IMG/VR virus record: IMGVR_UViG_3300042320_001320
Span: 1 to 20,724 of that record
Length of the DNA: 20,724 nt
Direction: 5' to 3' (one strand)
Source: a virus
The position numbers and the translations under genes were made by a program. Within the stretch, counting starts at the first letter, position 1, and every line of letters begins with the position of its first letter. Shown in pieces: positions 5,556-12,455 of the stretch. The notes under the pieces were generated by a model. It searched no databases, was not told where the DNA came from, and saw only the letters and a program-made list of their open reading frames with translations.

Positions 5556-5562
5556 GAGAGAG

Positions 5563-7599
5563 TTAGAACCAATCCTCCTGGTCTTCCTTTTCGGGAAGAT
5601 TTTCATTGGGAACAATGTAAGTAGGCGAAATGATTGGCAGTTCTTCCTTGTCGGGAACAATATTCTGCTCTTCATTGGGAGAACCAAAGTTCAGATCGGG
5701 GCCTTGGTAGTCCCATGAGTGGTACATGCGCGTGCGTTCATCGTGAGGGCCAACAATGAAACTGCTGGTGATAAGGCCTTGACGGCGTGCCATCTCCAAA
5801 AGCTTGCCAGTGGTGACATTCTCATTCATGCCAGTTCCCAGCGAAACCTGCTGCTTGCTAAACCGCTCATGCGGACGCATGTTCACATAGTTTGCCACGC
5901 GATCAAGTTCAGCAATGGAATTACCAAGTGGACCAGCATAGTCCCATCCATAGTTCACGGCATTCCGTTTTAGAACGTGCTTGCCAGCTAGGCCACTGCG
6001 GCTCTTCACCCATTCCAGAACAAACTGGTTTTGATCAAAGTTGCCCTCTTGGCGATAGAGCTTCACCACTTCACTTACGTTGTCAACAAAGCTAGAGCTA
6101 TCACGCAAGCCCCCTTGACGGTTCAAGTGGTGAAGAATGACGATGGAGCATTTGTAAACATTGGCCATGTCGCGCAATGCATAAAGAGAATCGCCCGCAT
6201 TGCTCTTGATGAGATCAACGTTCATACCAGCGAAACATGCAGTGAGCGAGTCAATGACGACAAACACTGGGCGGTGCTTTTTAATGAAACGCTCAAGCTG
6301 TTGCATATGAGCAAAGCGCCAAGTTTCCCAGAAGGAAATCATGCCAGGCTGAATGTTGGCTTCTTGGTAGCCAATGATGGAAAGCTTCTCCTTGGTGTCT
6401 GACAATGGTTCGTCAGCAGAGATGAGCAGGCATTTGCCAGGCAGGCAACGCCGCCCAGACCATGAAGAGCCAGTGGCCACGCCAAGAGCCCAGTTGTAAA
6501 CAAGAGAAGTTTTACCAGTGCCGCCCTGCGCAGCAAGAAGAGTGACGCTACCAAGCGGAACGATGCCAGCAATCAGCCATTCACGAACGGAATCATCATC
6601 AATAAGTTGCAGTACGTCAATCGTTTCAATTTCTTCCTTGCCAAACAAACGAGAACGCGCCTCGTCAATCATCTTGTCGATATTTGATTGCGGCATCTTC
6701 ACGCCATGAGCTTCTAGCCATTTAGAAGCTTCAAACGCCACGCGAGCATCATTATCGAACAGTCCGACCATGCGCTCGAAGGTGCCAATGATTTCCTCGT
6801 AGGAAGGAAGACCATCTTTGCCTTCATGGCGATCCTTTGAAACAATGGAGGAGAGGATAAGTTCTTGATCTGCACCATCATCAAGCCAATCAGCTAAGTC
6901 ATAGCCTCCGTTCTGAGGCAGACTATCCCATTCAAAATTGCCAGGATCGGCATAAAGCCATTGCGCCCCAGGATTATCTGAGGCCACTTCCCGCATGAGA
7001 GCAATGCCAGGCTCATCACGATCAGGGCATAGAACAATCTTCTTGCCGCGAAATAACAAGGAGTAGTCGCCGTTGGCCCGATACTGACCGCTGCCACCAA
7101 GGAAAGTGACCGAGGGAATCCCGATCTCCCATAGCCTGTCACAGGTGAGTTCCCCTTCAACAATGAAGATGGGAAGTCCAGTCACCTGTGAAGCAGTAAG
7201 AGCTTCATCAAAGCGATAAGGAAGAATGGTGCTTCTTATTTCATCAATGTATGCTTTACGTTGATGCGTGCCTTGCGGTACTGAAGGATAGCTTTGTTTA
7301 ATTGTTTTCTTGCCACTTGCATCATCGCGATGCACGTTAATAGTAGTTTCGCCTTGCCTATTTTTGTAGGGGAAAGTGTAAGACTGTGGTTCACGAAGAG
7401 GGCGCTCCCAACGATCAAGCGGAGCAAGGATGTTACGAATTTCGGCGCGGTGCTTTGCTGAATCATCATTGAAACAGTTGTAAGCACCATTGCTGGTGTT
7501 GATGGAGAGGTCGTTACCTCCGCATGCTGGACAGATGTATTTCCCTGGATGGTCGCTTGTCTCAAGCTTCTCAATGTGGTCCAGGATGGAGAATGCCAT
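5563..7599 (-). CDS. Primase-helicase (TOPRIM plus RepA-like ATPase)
   Basis: A 678-aa replication protein. A zinc-finger primase N-terminus carries CPACGG with C23, C26, C42 and H50. A TOPRIM domain follows (FIVEGE with E149; CPDRDEPG with D193/D195). The C-terminal half is a RecA/RepA-type (AAA_25) ATPase: Walker A GGTGKTS at 359-365, Walker B FVVIDS at 446-451 and ILHHLNR at 488-494. A winged-helix-like tail follows. The layout is that of phage/plasmid primase-helicases which synthesise primers and unwind the fork. Start set at ATG 7599 (MAFSILDHIEKLE), since the 16 upstream residues look non-coding. It begins the minus-strand unit, divergent from the plus-strand early genes. No DNA polymerase is visible, so a host or other polymerase is probably used. 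Confidence 0.9.
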   Translation of the reverse strand: MAFSILDHIEKLETSDHPGKYICPACGGNDLSINTSNGAYNCFNDDSAKHRAEIRNILAPLDRWERPLREPQSYTFPYKNRQGETTINVHRDDASGKKTIKQSYPSVPQGTHQRKAYIDEIRSTILPYRFDEALTASQVTGLPIFIVEGELTCDRLWEIGIPSVTFLGGSGQYRANGDYSLLFRGKKIVLCPDRDEPGIALMREVASDNPGAQWLYADPGNFEWDSLPQNGGYDLADWLDDGADQELILSSIVSKDRHEGKDGLPSYEEIIGTFERMVGLFDNDARVAFEASKWLEAHGVKMPQSNIDKMIDEARSRLFGKEEIETIDVLQLIDDDSVREWLIAGIVPLGSVTLLAAQGGTGKTSLVYNWALGVATGSSWSGRRCLPGKCLLISADEPLSDTKEKLSIIGYQEANIQPGMISFWETWRFAHMQQLERFIKKHRPVFVVIDSLTACFAGMNVDLIKSNAGDSLYALRDMANVYKCSIVILHHLNRQGGLRDSSSFVDNVSEVVKLYRQEGNFDQNQFVLEWVKSRSGLAGKHVLKRNAVNYGWDYAGPLGNSIAELDRVANYVNMRPHERFSKQQVSLGTGMNENVTTGKLLEMARRQGLITSSFIVGPHDERTRMYHSWDYQGPDLNFGSPNEEQNIVPDKEELPIISPTYIVPNENLPEKEDQEDWF

Positions 7600-7651
7600 G
7601 GAGGGGAGTGGGAATGCCTCCGTTGTAGCAAGGAAATCAAGAAGCAACAGA

Positions 7652-7659
7652 CTTATAAG
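7652..7659. promoter_or_regulatory. Candidate shared -10 element of a divergent promoter
   Basis: The palindrome CTTATAAG lies between the divergent primase-helicase (start 7599) and plus-strand early genes (from 7668). It offers TATAAG to both strands. No convincing -35 was found on either side, so an activator may be needed, or this may be chance. Confidence 0.35.
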
Positions 7660-7667
7660 CTAAAACC

Positions 7668-7835
7668 ATGCGAGACGGGAGAAACGATAAGCAGCGACAA
7701 TGCTTTAGATGGTTGGCAAGGCTGAAAACTATGGCTAGTCTGGCCATGTTCCCGATGCCTCTCGTCAATGGAACTACTTCTGGCCGCCATCATCGGCATT
7801 TCTTTTGCCTACCTCGTTGTCTCCGTGATGTATGA
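7668..7835 (+). CDS. Small basic hypothetical protein (55 aa)
   Basis: ATG 7668 gives MRDGRNDKQRQCFRWLARLK, then TMASLAMFPMPLVNG and a His/Arg/Cys-rich tail (GRHHRHFFCLPRCLRDV). It ends with an ATGA overlap into the RHH gene at 7832, which supports it as the first plus-strand gene. It competes with a membrane microprotein frame at 7768-7842. No Shine-Dalgarno sequence. Function unknown. Confidence 0.4.
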   Translation: MRDGRNDKQRQCFRWLARLKTMASLAMFPMPLVNGTTSGRHHRHFFCLPRCLRDV

Positions 7836-7842
7836 CGAATAG
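7768..7842 (+). CDS. Candidate membrane microprotein (24 aa)
   Basis: ATG 7768 gives MELLLAAIIGISFAYLVVSV plus MYDE: a single hydrophobic helix with an acidic C-terminus. It overlaps the 55-aa frame by 68 bases and the RHH gene by 11. Either or both may be translated. No Shine-Dalgarno sequence is seen. Confidence 0.35.
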   Translation: MELLLAAIIGISFAYLVVSVMYDE

Positions 7843-8074
7843 TAACAAAGAACTGAAGAAGGGCAGGCATTTCAGCTTGACTGACACTGCCTACGCCCAT
7901 CTTGGCAACATCGCCCACGAAGCTCGATTGAGCCTCAGCGAAACCCTAGAACGCCTCGTTCGTTCTACGCCCATCTGGGAAGGTAGCGCCACCTTGGCAA
8001 ACGGCGCCTTCGATCTCATCGAAGACTATTCCACGTCCCTTGAAACCGATTTCAATGAAAGTTTCCCAGCTTAA
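7832..8074 (+). CDS. Ribbon-helix-helix (CopG-like) DNA-binding protein
   Basis: An 80-aa protein whose residues 10-45 fit a CopG/Arc ribbon-helix-helix: a basic strand (KKGRHFSLTDTAYAHL) followed by two helices (NIAHEARLSLSETLERLV) with the typical S-x-S-E-T turn. The C-terminus is acidic (IEDYSTSLETDFNES). RHH dimers bind short operators and often repress their own promoter. Its place at the head of the plus-strand unit, beside the divergent primase-helicase, suggests control of the early switch (inference). It overlaps the next gene's start by 20 bases. Confidence 0.6.
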   Translation: MTNSNKELKKGRHFSLTDTAYAHLGNIAHEARLSLSETLERLVRSTPIWEGSATLANGAFDLIEDYSTSLETDFNESFPA

Positions 8075-8318
8075 ACTTGCTTGCGAAGAATTCCTTCTTG
8101 ACCATGGTGATCAGGAAGTGAAGCTTCTATGGGAGCAAGGAGCCATTGATGAAGGCTTCGATCCTAAATACTATGAGCTTCCTACTGACATTCGCGCAGT
8201 TGCCGATTGGCCTCTTCCTGGCAAGAGCATCATCACCAAGAACGAGGGCTCTGAAATGACCACGCATTTCGTCATTATGTATGGCGAATATGCATGCCTT
8301 CCGCAATCCAAGCAATGA
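8055..8318 (+). CDS. Hypothetical acidic protein (87 aa)
   Basis: Start at ATG 8055 (MKVSQLKLACEEFLLDHGDQ), which overlaps the RHH gene by 20 bases; five further upstream codons are possible. The middle has LLWEQGAIDEGFDPKYYELP, and the end has MTTHFVIMYGEYACLP, perhaps a beta strand. No recognised family. The stop overlaps the next start as ATGA. Confidence 0.65.
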   Translation: MKVSQLKLACEEFLLDHGDQEVKLLWEQGAIDEGFDPKYYELPTDIRAVADWPLPGKSIITKNEGSEMTTHFVIMYGEYACLPQSKQ

Positions 8319-8503
8319 ACAAGCCTGATCTCACGACAAGTGAACTTACGGAAAGGCTTAAAGAGCTTGATTTTGCCATTGTCCATCGGCTCGACGAATT
8401 TGCTTCTGACACTGGCATTGACATTGCCGAGTTGCACGTCAAGTATGACTACGATGCCGATGAATTTGTAATGGACTATCGCCTTGCATTCCCAGAAGAA
8501 TGA
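8315..8503 (+). CDS. Small acidic hypothetical protein (62 aa)
   Basis: ATG 8315 (MNKPDLTTSELTERLKELDF) overlaps the upstream TGA. It continues HRLDEFASDTGIDIAELHVK and YDYDADEFVMDYRLAFPEE. It is very acidic with helix-then-beta character. The stop overlaps the annealing-protein start, so the two are probably translated together; a partner or regulator of that protein is possible but unproven. Confidence 0.65.
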   Translation: MNKPDLTTSELTERLKELDFAIVHRLDEFASDTGIDIAELHVKYDYDADEFVMDYRLAFPEE

Positions 8504-9462
8504 ACCATTCCTTTATGCTCTATTCCCCGTCTGATTTTTCTTCCATGGACCCTGCTAAACAAGCCGCAATGGACCGTTACAACGGTATCTTCTCCCCTCT
8601 GGAGATCAGCGCTGAAGCCTTCAAGGCTGCTTACGATACGCCTGACATCGGGCCTCACATCGAGAAGGACTACAAGGGCTTGTCCTATCTGTCCTGGCCT
8701 TTTGCTTATCGCTATTTGAAGGAGCATTTCCCCACCTATTTTGTCGCCTTTGAAGAAAAGACCGTTGGGGAGGTGGTGTTTGGCACGCCAGGCGCCTACT
8801 ATCTCCGCCCCTACCTCACTGATGGCTGCCGCCGTACTGTTGCCTTGATCTTCCCGATCATGGACAGGAAGCACAATTCCATTAAGGAGCTTGATGGTCG
8901 CGCCATCTCTGACAACTGCCAGCGTGCTGCTGTAAAGGCTATTGCCACTTTCACTGGTCTTGGTCTGCGTCTCTATGCAGGCGAAGACATCCCTAAGGAA
9001 GATGAAAAAGGAACGCCCAAACTCCCGCTCCAACAGGAAGCTCCGAAGCAAACTACGCGGGCAAGCAAGGCACCAACGGGAGCTAAAGCTCCTTCTGAGC
9101 CTGCTGGAGAAGGAGGGAATGCTCCCACCGCTGCGACAGGGACCAGTGATGAAGCATTTGATGCCAAAACTGCCCTGACCACCATTTGCAAAGCCAATCC
9201 ATTTGGTTATGCCGATGAGAAGAACAGCATGGCTCTTGGTAAGGCTGCGCTGGAAGCTATCGGCCTGTCTCGCGCCACTGAAGTGAAGACGTGGCAACAG
9301 TTTGGCAATGTGGCAGCAGCCATGATGACTGTCTGGGCAAAAGAAGAGCAAATGGTCATTACCAAAACGGAGATGACCAAGGAAATTGATCTTGTTCGCG
9401 CTTGCGATACAACGGAGGCAATGGTTGAAGCAATGAAAGCTTTCGTTGCAAAAAAGCCATAG
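8500..9462 (+). CDS. DUF1071-type single-strand annealing protein (Rad52-like)
   Basis: A 320-aa protein. Residues 57-165 carry the DUF1071/Sak signature: KGLSYLSWPFAYRYLKEHFP, a beta region with GAYYLRPYLTDGCRRT, FPIMDRKHNSIKEL, then DNCQRAAVKAIATFTGLGLR and LYAGEDIP. This family includes phage single-strand annealing recombinases that pair complementary strands, usually beside a 5'-3' exonuclease and an SSB, both of which have candidates downstream. Residues 166-215 are a Pro/Ala/Thr/Lys-rich linker, and the remainder is a helical C-terminal domain. ATG 8500 overlaps the upstream stop as ATGA; ATG 8515 is an alternative. Confidence 0.8.
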   Translation: MNHSFMLYSPSDFSSMDPAKQAAMDRYNGIFSPLEISAEAFKAAYDTPDIGPHIEKDYKGLSYLSWPFAYRYLKEHFPTYFVAFEEKTVGEVVFGTPGAYYLRPYLTDGCRRTVALIFPIMDRKHNSIKELDGRAISDNCQRAAVKAIATFTGLGLRLYAGEDIPKEDEKGTPKLPLQQEAPKQTTRASKAPTGAKAPSEPAGEGGNAPTAATGTSDEAFDAKTALTTICKANPFGYADEKNSMALGKAALEAIGLSRATEVKTWQQFGNVAAAMMTVWAKEEQMVITKTEMTKEIDLVRACDTTEAMVEAMKAFVAKKP

Positions 9463-9472
9463 ATCTAGCAGC

Positions 9473-9495
9473 GGCCCGCTTTGCGCGGGCCTTTG
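9473..9495 (+). terminator. Intrinsic terminator after the annealing-protein gene
   Basis: GGCCCGC (9473-9479), TTTGC loop, GCGGGCC (9485-9491), then TTTG. The stem is strong and the T tract is short, so partial readthrough into the following genes is likely. Confidence 0.55.
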
Positions 9496-9513
9496 CTGGA
9501 ACCATTTGCCTTA

Positions 9514-9654
9514 ATGAAGACAATGCCCCTCTTGATTGCATTCCTTCCAGCCTCTTTAGCTGATGATCCTCTTGGCTTGTTCCTGCTGGTTGCTTTTGCT
9601 TCTACAGCTCTAGCCTTGCTCATTTTGTTCCTTGCAAGCTTAGTTCTACCATGA
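9514..9654 (+). CDS. Small membrane protein (46 aa)
   Basis: ATG 9514 gives MKTMPLLIAFLPASLADDPL, then GLFLLVAFASTALALLILFL and ASLVLP. It reads as two hydrophobic helices around a short ADD turn, or a signal-like helix plus a membrane segment. The stop overlaps the next start as ATGA. It sits apart from the lysis genes, inside the replication-recombination unit, so a holin role is only one possibility; a host-envelope or superinfection role is another. Function unknown. Confidence 0.6.
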   Translation: MKTMPLLIAFLPASLADDPLGLFLLVAFASTALALLILFLASLVLP

Positions 9655-9902
9655 ACGATTCTTCTCTTTCTCCATGGAAACATTCGTGGAAGCATTCAAT
9701 AACTAATCGCTATGGTGATCCAAGCTTTGATATTGAAGTGACAAGCTACAAGGCAACCATATACGAAGTTGTCGAGGACTTTGCTTGTTATTTAATGGGA
9801 TGTGGTTATTCACGCTCTCTCATTGTTGATGCTTTCAATGCACAGGCAGAAGAATTTGCAGACTTGGTGAAAGATGCTGACAAACAGACGAACGCTGATT
9901 GA
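9651..9902 (+). CDS. Hypothetical protein (83 aa)
   Basis: ATG 9651 overlaps the membrane-protein stop. Sequence: MNDSSLSPWKHSWKHSITNR, then TIYEVVEDFACYLMGCGYSR and an acidic helix FNAQAEEFADLVKDADK. It looks like a small alpha-beta protein with two cysteines. No family recognised. It overlaps the next gene by 29 bases in another frame. Confidence 0.65.
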   Translation: MNDSSLSPWKHSWKHSITNRYGDPSFDIEVTSYKATIYEVVEDFACYLMGCGYSRSLIVDAFNAQAEEFADLVKDADKQTNAD

Positions 9903-10197
9903 TGCCTGCCATGAAGCATTCTGGAGCTTTCCTGAAGATACGCTTGGCAGTGATCGACGTATTGCTGCAATTCTGCTCGCTATCGCTGAACATCCTTTCA
10001 CTGATCGCGCTTTTCTTCGTCAAACTGCACGCACTATTCTCATGGCTGATCATGCAATGTGTAAGGGCGACGAGTGCCCTGTCAAGGAGGACTGTTGGCG
10101 TTATATGGCGCCCTCTGGCATTTGGCAAACTTACCTTGCAACGCCGCCTTATACAGAAGAGGGCTGCGACTATTTCTGGGACATGAATGAAAAATGA
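9874..10197 (+). CDS. Cys-cluster phage protein (107 aa)
   Basis: The N-terminal 55 residues are helical (ILLAIAEHPFTDRAFLRQTA). The C-terminal half has C63, C68, C74 and C98 in MCKGDECPVKEDCWRYMAPS and the closing EEGCDYFWD, a pattern I recall from short phage proteins (CxGdxCPxxxxCyRy...YF). The spacing suits a zinc or iron-sulfur site, but no cofactor is proven. It lies between the 83-aa gene and the oxygenase-like gene, which it overlaps by 4 bases. Confidence 0.6.
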   Translation: MLTNRRTLIDACHEAFWSFPEDTLGSDRRIAAILLAIAEHPFTDRAFLRQTARTILMADHAMCKGDECPVKEDCWRYMAPSGIWQTYLATPPYTEEGCDYFWDMNEK

Positions 10198-10667
10198 AAC
10201 CCTTTATCATTGCCTCATTTGGTGGTGGTCCCCAATTCAACAAAAAATGGTTGGTGCCGCGTGAATCGTTTAATCGTTTCAAGAGTCGCTACGAACTTGG
10301 TGATGTAGAGGGGTTTGGAGCTTCTCCCAAAGAATGGGACTTTCCATTTTTTGTTAACGCTTTAGCGTCTACTGGCTTTAGTCCCCAAAAGCGCCTCCAT
10401 TACTCATCTTTTGACTTTACTTTTGTCAATCAATCAGTAAGTTGGCACAAGGATGATGGTTGTGGAATTTTAGTCGCGACATTAGTTGCACAATCTAAAA
10501 GCAAAGATCGCTGCGTGGGATCACGTCATGCGCTAATCACAAAACACGGAGAACTGCCTTTACAACTAGGAGATATGTTTGTATTTAATGCATCATTACA
10601 TCATGCTTGGATTTCTTACGAAGCATGCGTATTGGCTTGTATAACAGTCAAGCGTAAGCGCAAATAA
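10194..10667 (+). CDS. 2-oxoglutarate/Fe(II) oxygenase-like protein (157 aa)
   Basis: The protein shows an HxD...H iron triad: SWHKDDG gives H85 and D87, and GDMFVFNASLHHAW gives H136 or H137, with the beta-strand spacing of double-stranded beta-helix oxygenases. A basic C-terminus (TVKRKRK) may supply the 2-oxoglutarate-binding Arg/Lys. Such enzymes hydroxylate or demethylate proteins, nucleotides or DNA; the substrate is unknown. The gene looks clearly AT-richer than its neighbours, suggesting a recent cargo gene. Its ATG overlaps the upstream stop and its stop overlaps the exonuclease start (TAATG). The call rests on motifs only. Confidence 0.55.
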   Translation: MKPFIIASFGGGPQFNKKWLVPRESFNRFKSRYELGDVEGFGASPKEWDFPFFVNALASTGFSPQKRLHYSSFDFTFVNQSVSWHKDDGCGILVATLVAQSKSKDRCVGSRHALITKHGELPLQLGDMFVFNASLHHAWISYEACVLACITVKRKRK

Positions 10668-11467
10668 TGCCCTGTTACGATCTATGTCTCGACGCCCTTT
10701 CGATGCCTTCTCTCGCCCGCTACGAACCCAATCGGATTCAGCTCAACGGCAAGCGGAATTACGTTTTGAACGGTTTTCCAAATGCCCCAGAAGGCATTGT
10801 TTTGCCCTCTGTGACAACTATTGCGAGCGCGTGTTCGCCGCCTGGCAAGATTGCAGCGCTCATGAACTGGAGGAAGAAAGTAGGCAATGAGGAGGCAAAT
10901 AGGCGCACACGCTCTGCCGTAGAACGTGGCAATTGGCTCCATGGTGTGCTAGAGGATTTCTGGAACGGCGAGGACATCAACTGTCACCTCGATTCCCATC
11001 CATTGTTCGTTCCTTATTTCGACAGCATTGCCAACTTCCTCACTGGTGTGGCTAGCCCCCTTTTAGTGGAAAGCGCCATTGCTTGGTATTGCCCCTCCAC
11101 TGAAACTGGCTACTCAGGCACGTTTGACATGCTTGCCACCATGGGCAACGGCAATATCGCCTTGCTCGATTGGAAGACAAGCTACAAGCAAAAGCCTGAC
11201 ACGCAGCTAGGTGACTACCGCATGCAGCTCGGGGCCTATTCCCAAGCCATTGAGCAAATGTACGGCATTGAAATCAACGAGGCGCATTGCGCTATTGCCA
11301 TTTACGACCCTGATACTGGCGAAGGGCAAGAGGCTCAAATTGTGAGCCTTGATGGCACTGATCTTGCCATGCAGGCGGGTATCATGGCCCAGAAAACGCA
11401 GCAGTATTTTCTTGAGCACTATCCAGGTGGACGCCCCTTAACCATTTCTATGGATAGGGGAGCTTGA
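10667..11467 (+). CDS. RecB-like PD-(D/E)XK nuclease (likely exonuclease partner of the annealing protein)
   Basis: A 266-aa Cas4/RecB-type nuclease: RGNWLH (88-92), E135 in LLVESAIAW, GTFD (151-154), the catalytic LLDWKTS with D168 and K170, and MQLGAY with Q187. This motif order matches the PD-(D/E)XK family used as phage exonucleases. With the annealing protein it would form a Red-like pair that resects and pairs DNA ends. The TAATG overlap with the oxygenase-like gene indicates tight translation coupling. Confidence 0.8.
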   Translation: MPCYDLCLDALSMPSLARYEPNRIQLNGKRNYVLNGFPNAPEGIVLPSVTTIASACSPPGKIAALMNWRKKVGNEEANRRTRSAVERGNWLHGVLEDFWNGEDINCHLDSHPLFVPYFDSIANFLTGVASPLLVESAIAWYCPSTETGYSGTFDMLATMGNGNIALLDWKTSYKQKPDTQLGDYRMQLGAYSQAIEQMYGIEINEAHCAIAIYDPDTGEGQEAQIVSLDGTDLAMQAGIMAQKTQQYFLEHYPGGRPLTISMDRGA

Positions 11468-11538
11468 CTCCTCGTCTGCACCAGCTATGCTTCTAGAGCC
11501 CCTCCAGGGCCGACCACTCTCCTTCTGAGGAACACTAC

Positions 11539-11814
11539 ATGCCCTCTGGCAATCTTCCCGTTTTCAGCGGTACTGTCGATCTCACCCCCGACATTCTGAA
11601 TGCAGCCAAAAAGGCTGGTCCCAATGCACAAGGAAACTACAGCTTCCGCGTGGCACTGTGGAACAACGACAAGCGTGATAAGGACACTGCCCCTCATTTC
11701 AAAGGGCAAGTGACTGTCAACAAGATGGAGAATAGCCCTAAGGCTTATTCTTCCTTCTGGCAAAACGGCGAAGCCGCAATGGCTTCATCTTCGTCTAGCG
11801 ACGATTTGTTCTGA
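11539..11814 (+). CDS. Small SSB-like protein with acidic tip (91 aa)
   Basis: MPSGNLPVFSGTVDLTPDIL starts a beta-rich domain (NYSFRVALWNNDKRD, FKGQVTVNKMENS). The C-terminus is a Ser-rich linker ending SSSSSDDLF, similar to the acidic tip of single-stranded DNA-binding proteins (DDDIPF), which recruits partners. GAGGAA stands 8 bases before the ATG. Its location right after the annealing protein/exonuclease pair fits an SSB role. The OB fold is not certain; it could be another small DNA-replication accessory. Confidence 0.45.
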   Translation: MPSGNLPVFSGTVDLTPDILNAAKKAGPNAQGNYSFRVALWNNDKRDKDTAPHFKGQVTVNKMENSPKAYSSFWQNGEAAMASSSSSDDLF

Positions 11815-11839
11815 CGCCTTCTTCCATCGTTGTTTCTTG

Positions 11840-11863
11840 GGGGCGGCAACGCCCCTTTTCTTT
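11840..11863 (+). terminator. Intrinsic terminator before the Dcd/Dut-like gene
   Basis: GGGGCG (11840-11845), GCAA tetraloop, CGCCCC (11850-11855), then TTTTCTTT. It ends just before the ATG at 11865, so the downstream genes would be expressed by readthrough or need their own promoter. Confidence 0.7.
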
Positions 11864-11864
11864 C

Positions 11865-12452
11865 ATGCTTCTCAACGACAAGCAAATTAGCATTCTCGCT
11901 GAAAACGACATCATCTTTCCTTTCACTGGAGAGAAGCGTCGTGAACTAGACAATGGTACGAAAGCATTGTCTTATGGCCTGTCTCATGCTGGCTATGACC
12001 TGCGCCTTTCTCCTGAAGGCTTCATGGTCATTGATAACAGCGTGAGCAAAGACTTTCCTCTTGACGTGAAGAGCTTTGATACGGAGCTAATGGAAGAGCA
12101 GCAGCCTCGTCAAGAAAATGGCAGCACGTTCTTTGTACTTCCTCCGTTTTCATACGCTCTTGGCGTTAGCCTTGAACGCATCTCGATGCCTAACAATGTG
12201 ATGGGCATTACGGATGGGAAGTCAACGTATGCTCGTCAAGGCACAATCATTAACGTTACGCCAATTGAGCCTGGCTGGTCTGGCTATCTCACTATTTGTA
12301 TTGTCAATCCCTTGGCTTTTCCAGCAAGGATCTACGCTAATGAGGGGATAGTGCAAATCACTTTCTACCAGCTTGACAGTGACGTGGCCAATGCTTACGG
12401 CGATGGCAAGTACCAAGATCAAGGAGCTAAAGTGGCCTTTGCTGCTGTATAG
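11865..12452 (+). CDS. dCTP deaminase/dUTPase-family protein with altered active site
   Basis: A 195-aa member of the Dcd/Dut superfamily: SHAGYDLRLSPEG (40-52), GKSTYARQGT (118-127), NVTPIEPGWSGYLTI (130-144) and the terminal NEGIVQITFYQ (159-169). In dCTP deaminases the segment after PGW/FxG reads LT-hydrophobic-E, and that Glu activates the water. Here it is LTICIVN, with Cys145 in its place. So deamination may be lost, or the protein may act on dUTP or another nucleotide, or regulate. It sits in the nucleotide block with ThyX and DUF3310. Confidence 0.75.
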   Translation: MLLNDKQISILAENDIIFPFTGEKRRELDNGTKALSYGLSHAGYDLRLSPEGFMVIDNSVSKDFPLDVKSFDTELMEEQQPRQENGSTFFVLPPFSYALGVSLERISMPNNVMGITDGKSTYARQGTIINVTPIEPGWSGYLTICIVNPLAFPARIYANEGIVQITFYQLDSDVANAYGDGKYQDQGAKVAFAAV

Positions 12453-12455
12453 CTT

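Noticed and set aside
7236-7640. Minus-strand 134-aa ORF within the primase-helicase start region
   Set aside because: Out of frame with the zinc-finger primase motifs, and its translation shows no domain.
8476-9351. Long minus-strand ORF (291 aa) opposite the annealing-protein gene
   Set aside because: It is a shadow of the DUF1071 gene: the plus strand shows clear family motifs, and the minus translation has Arg/Ser-rich low-complexity sequence.
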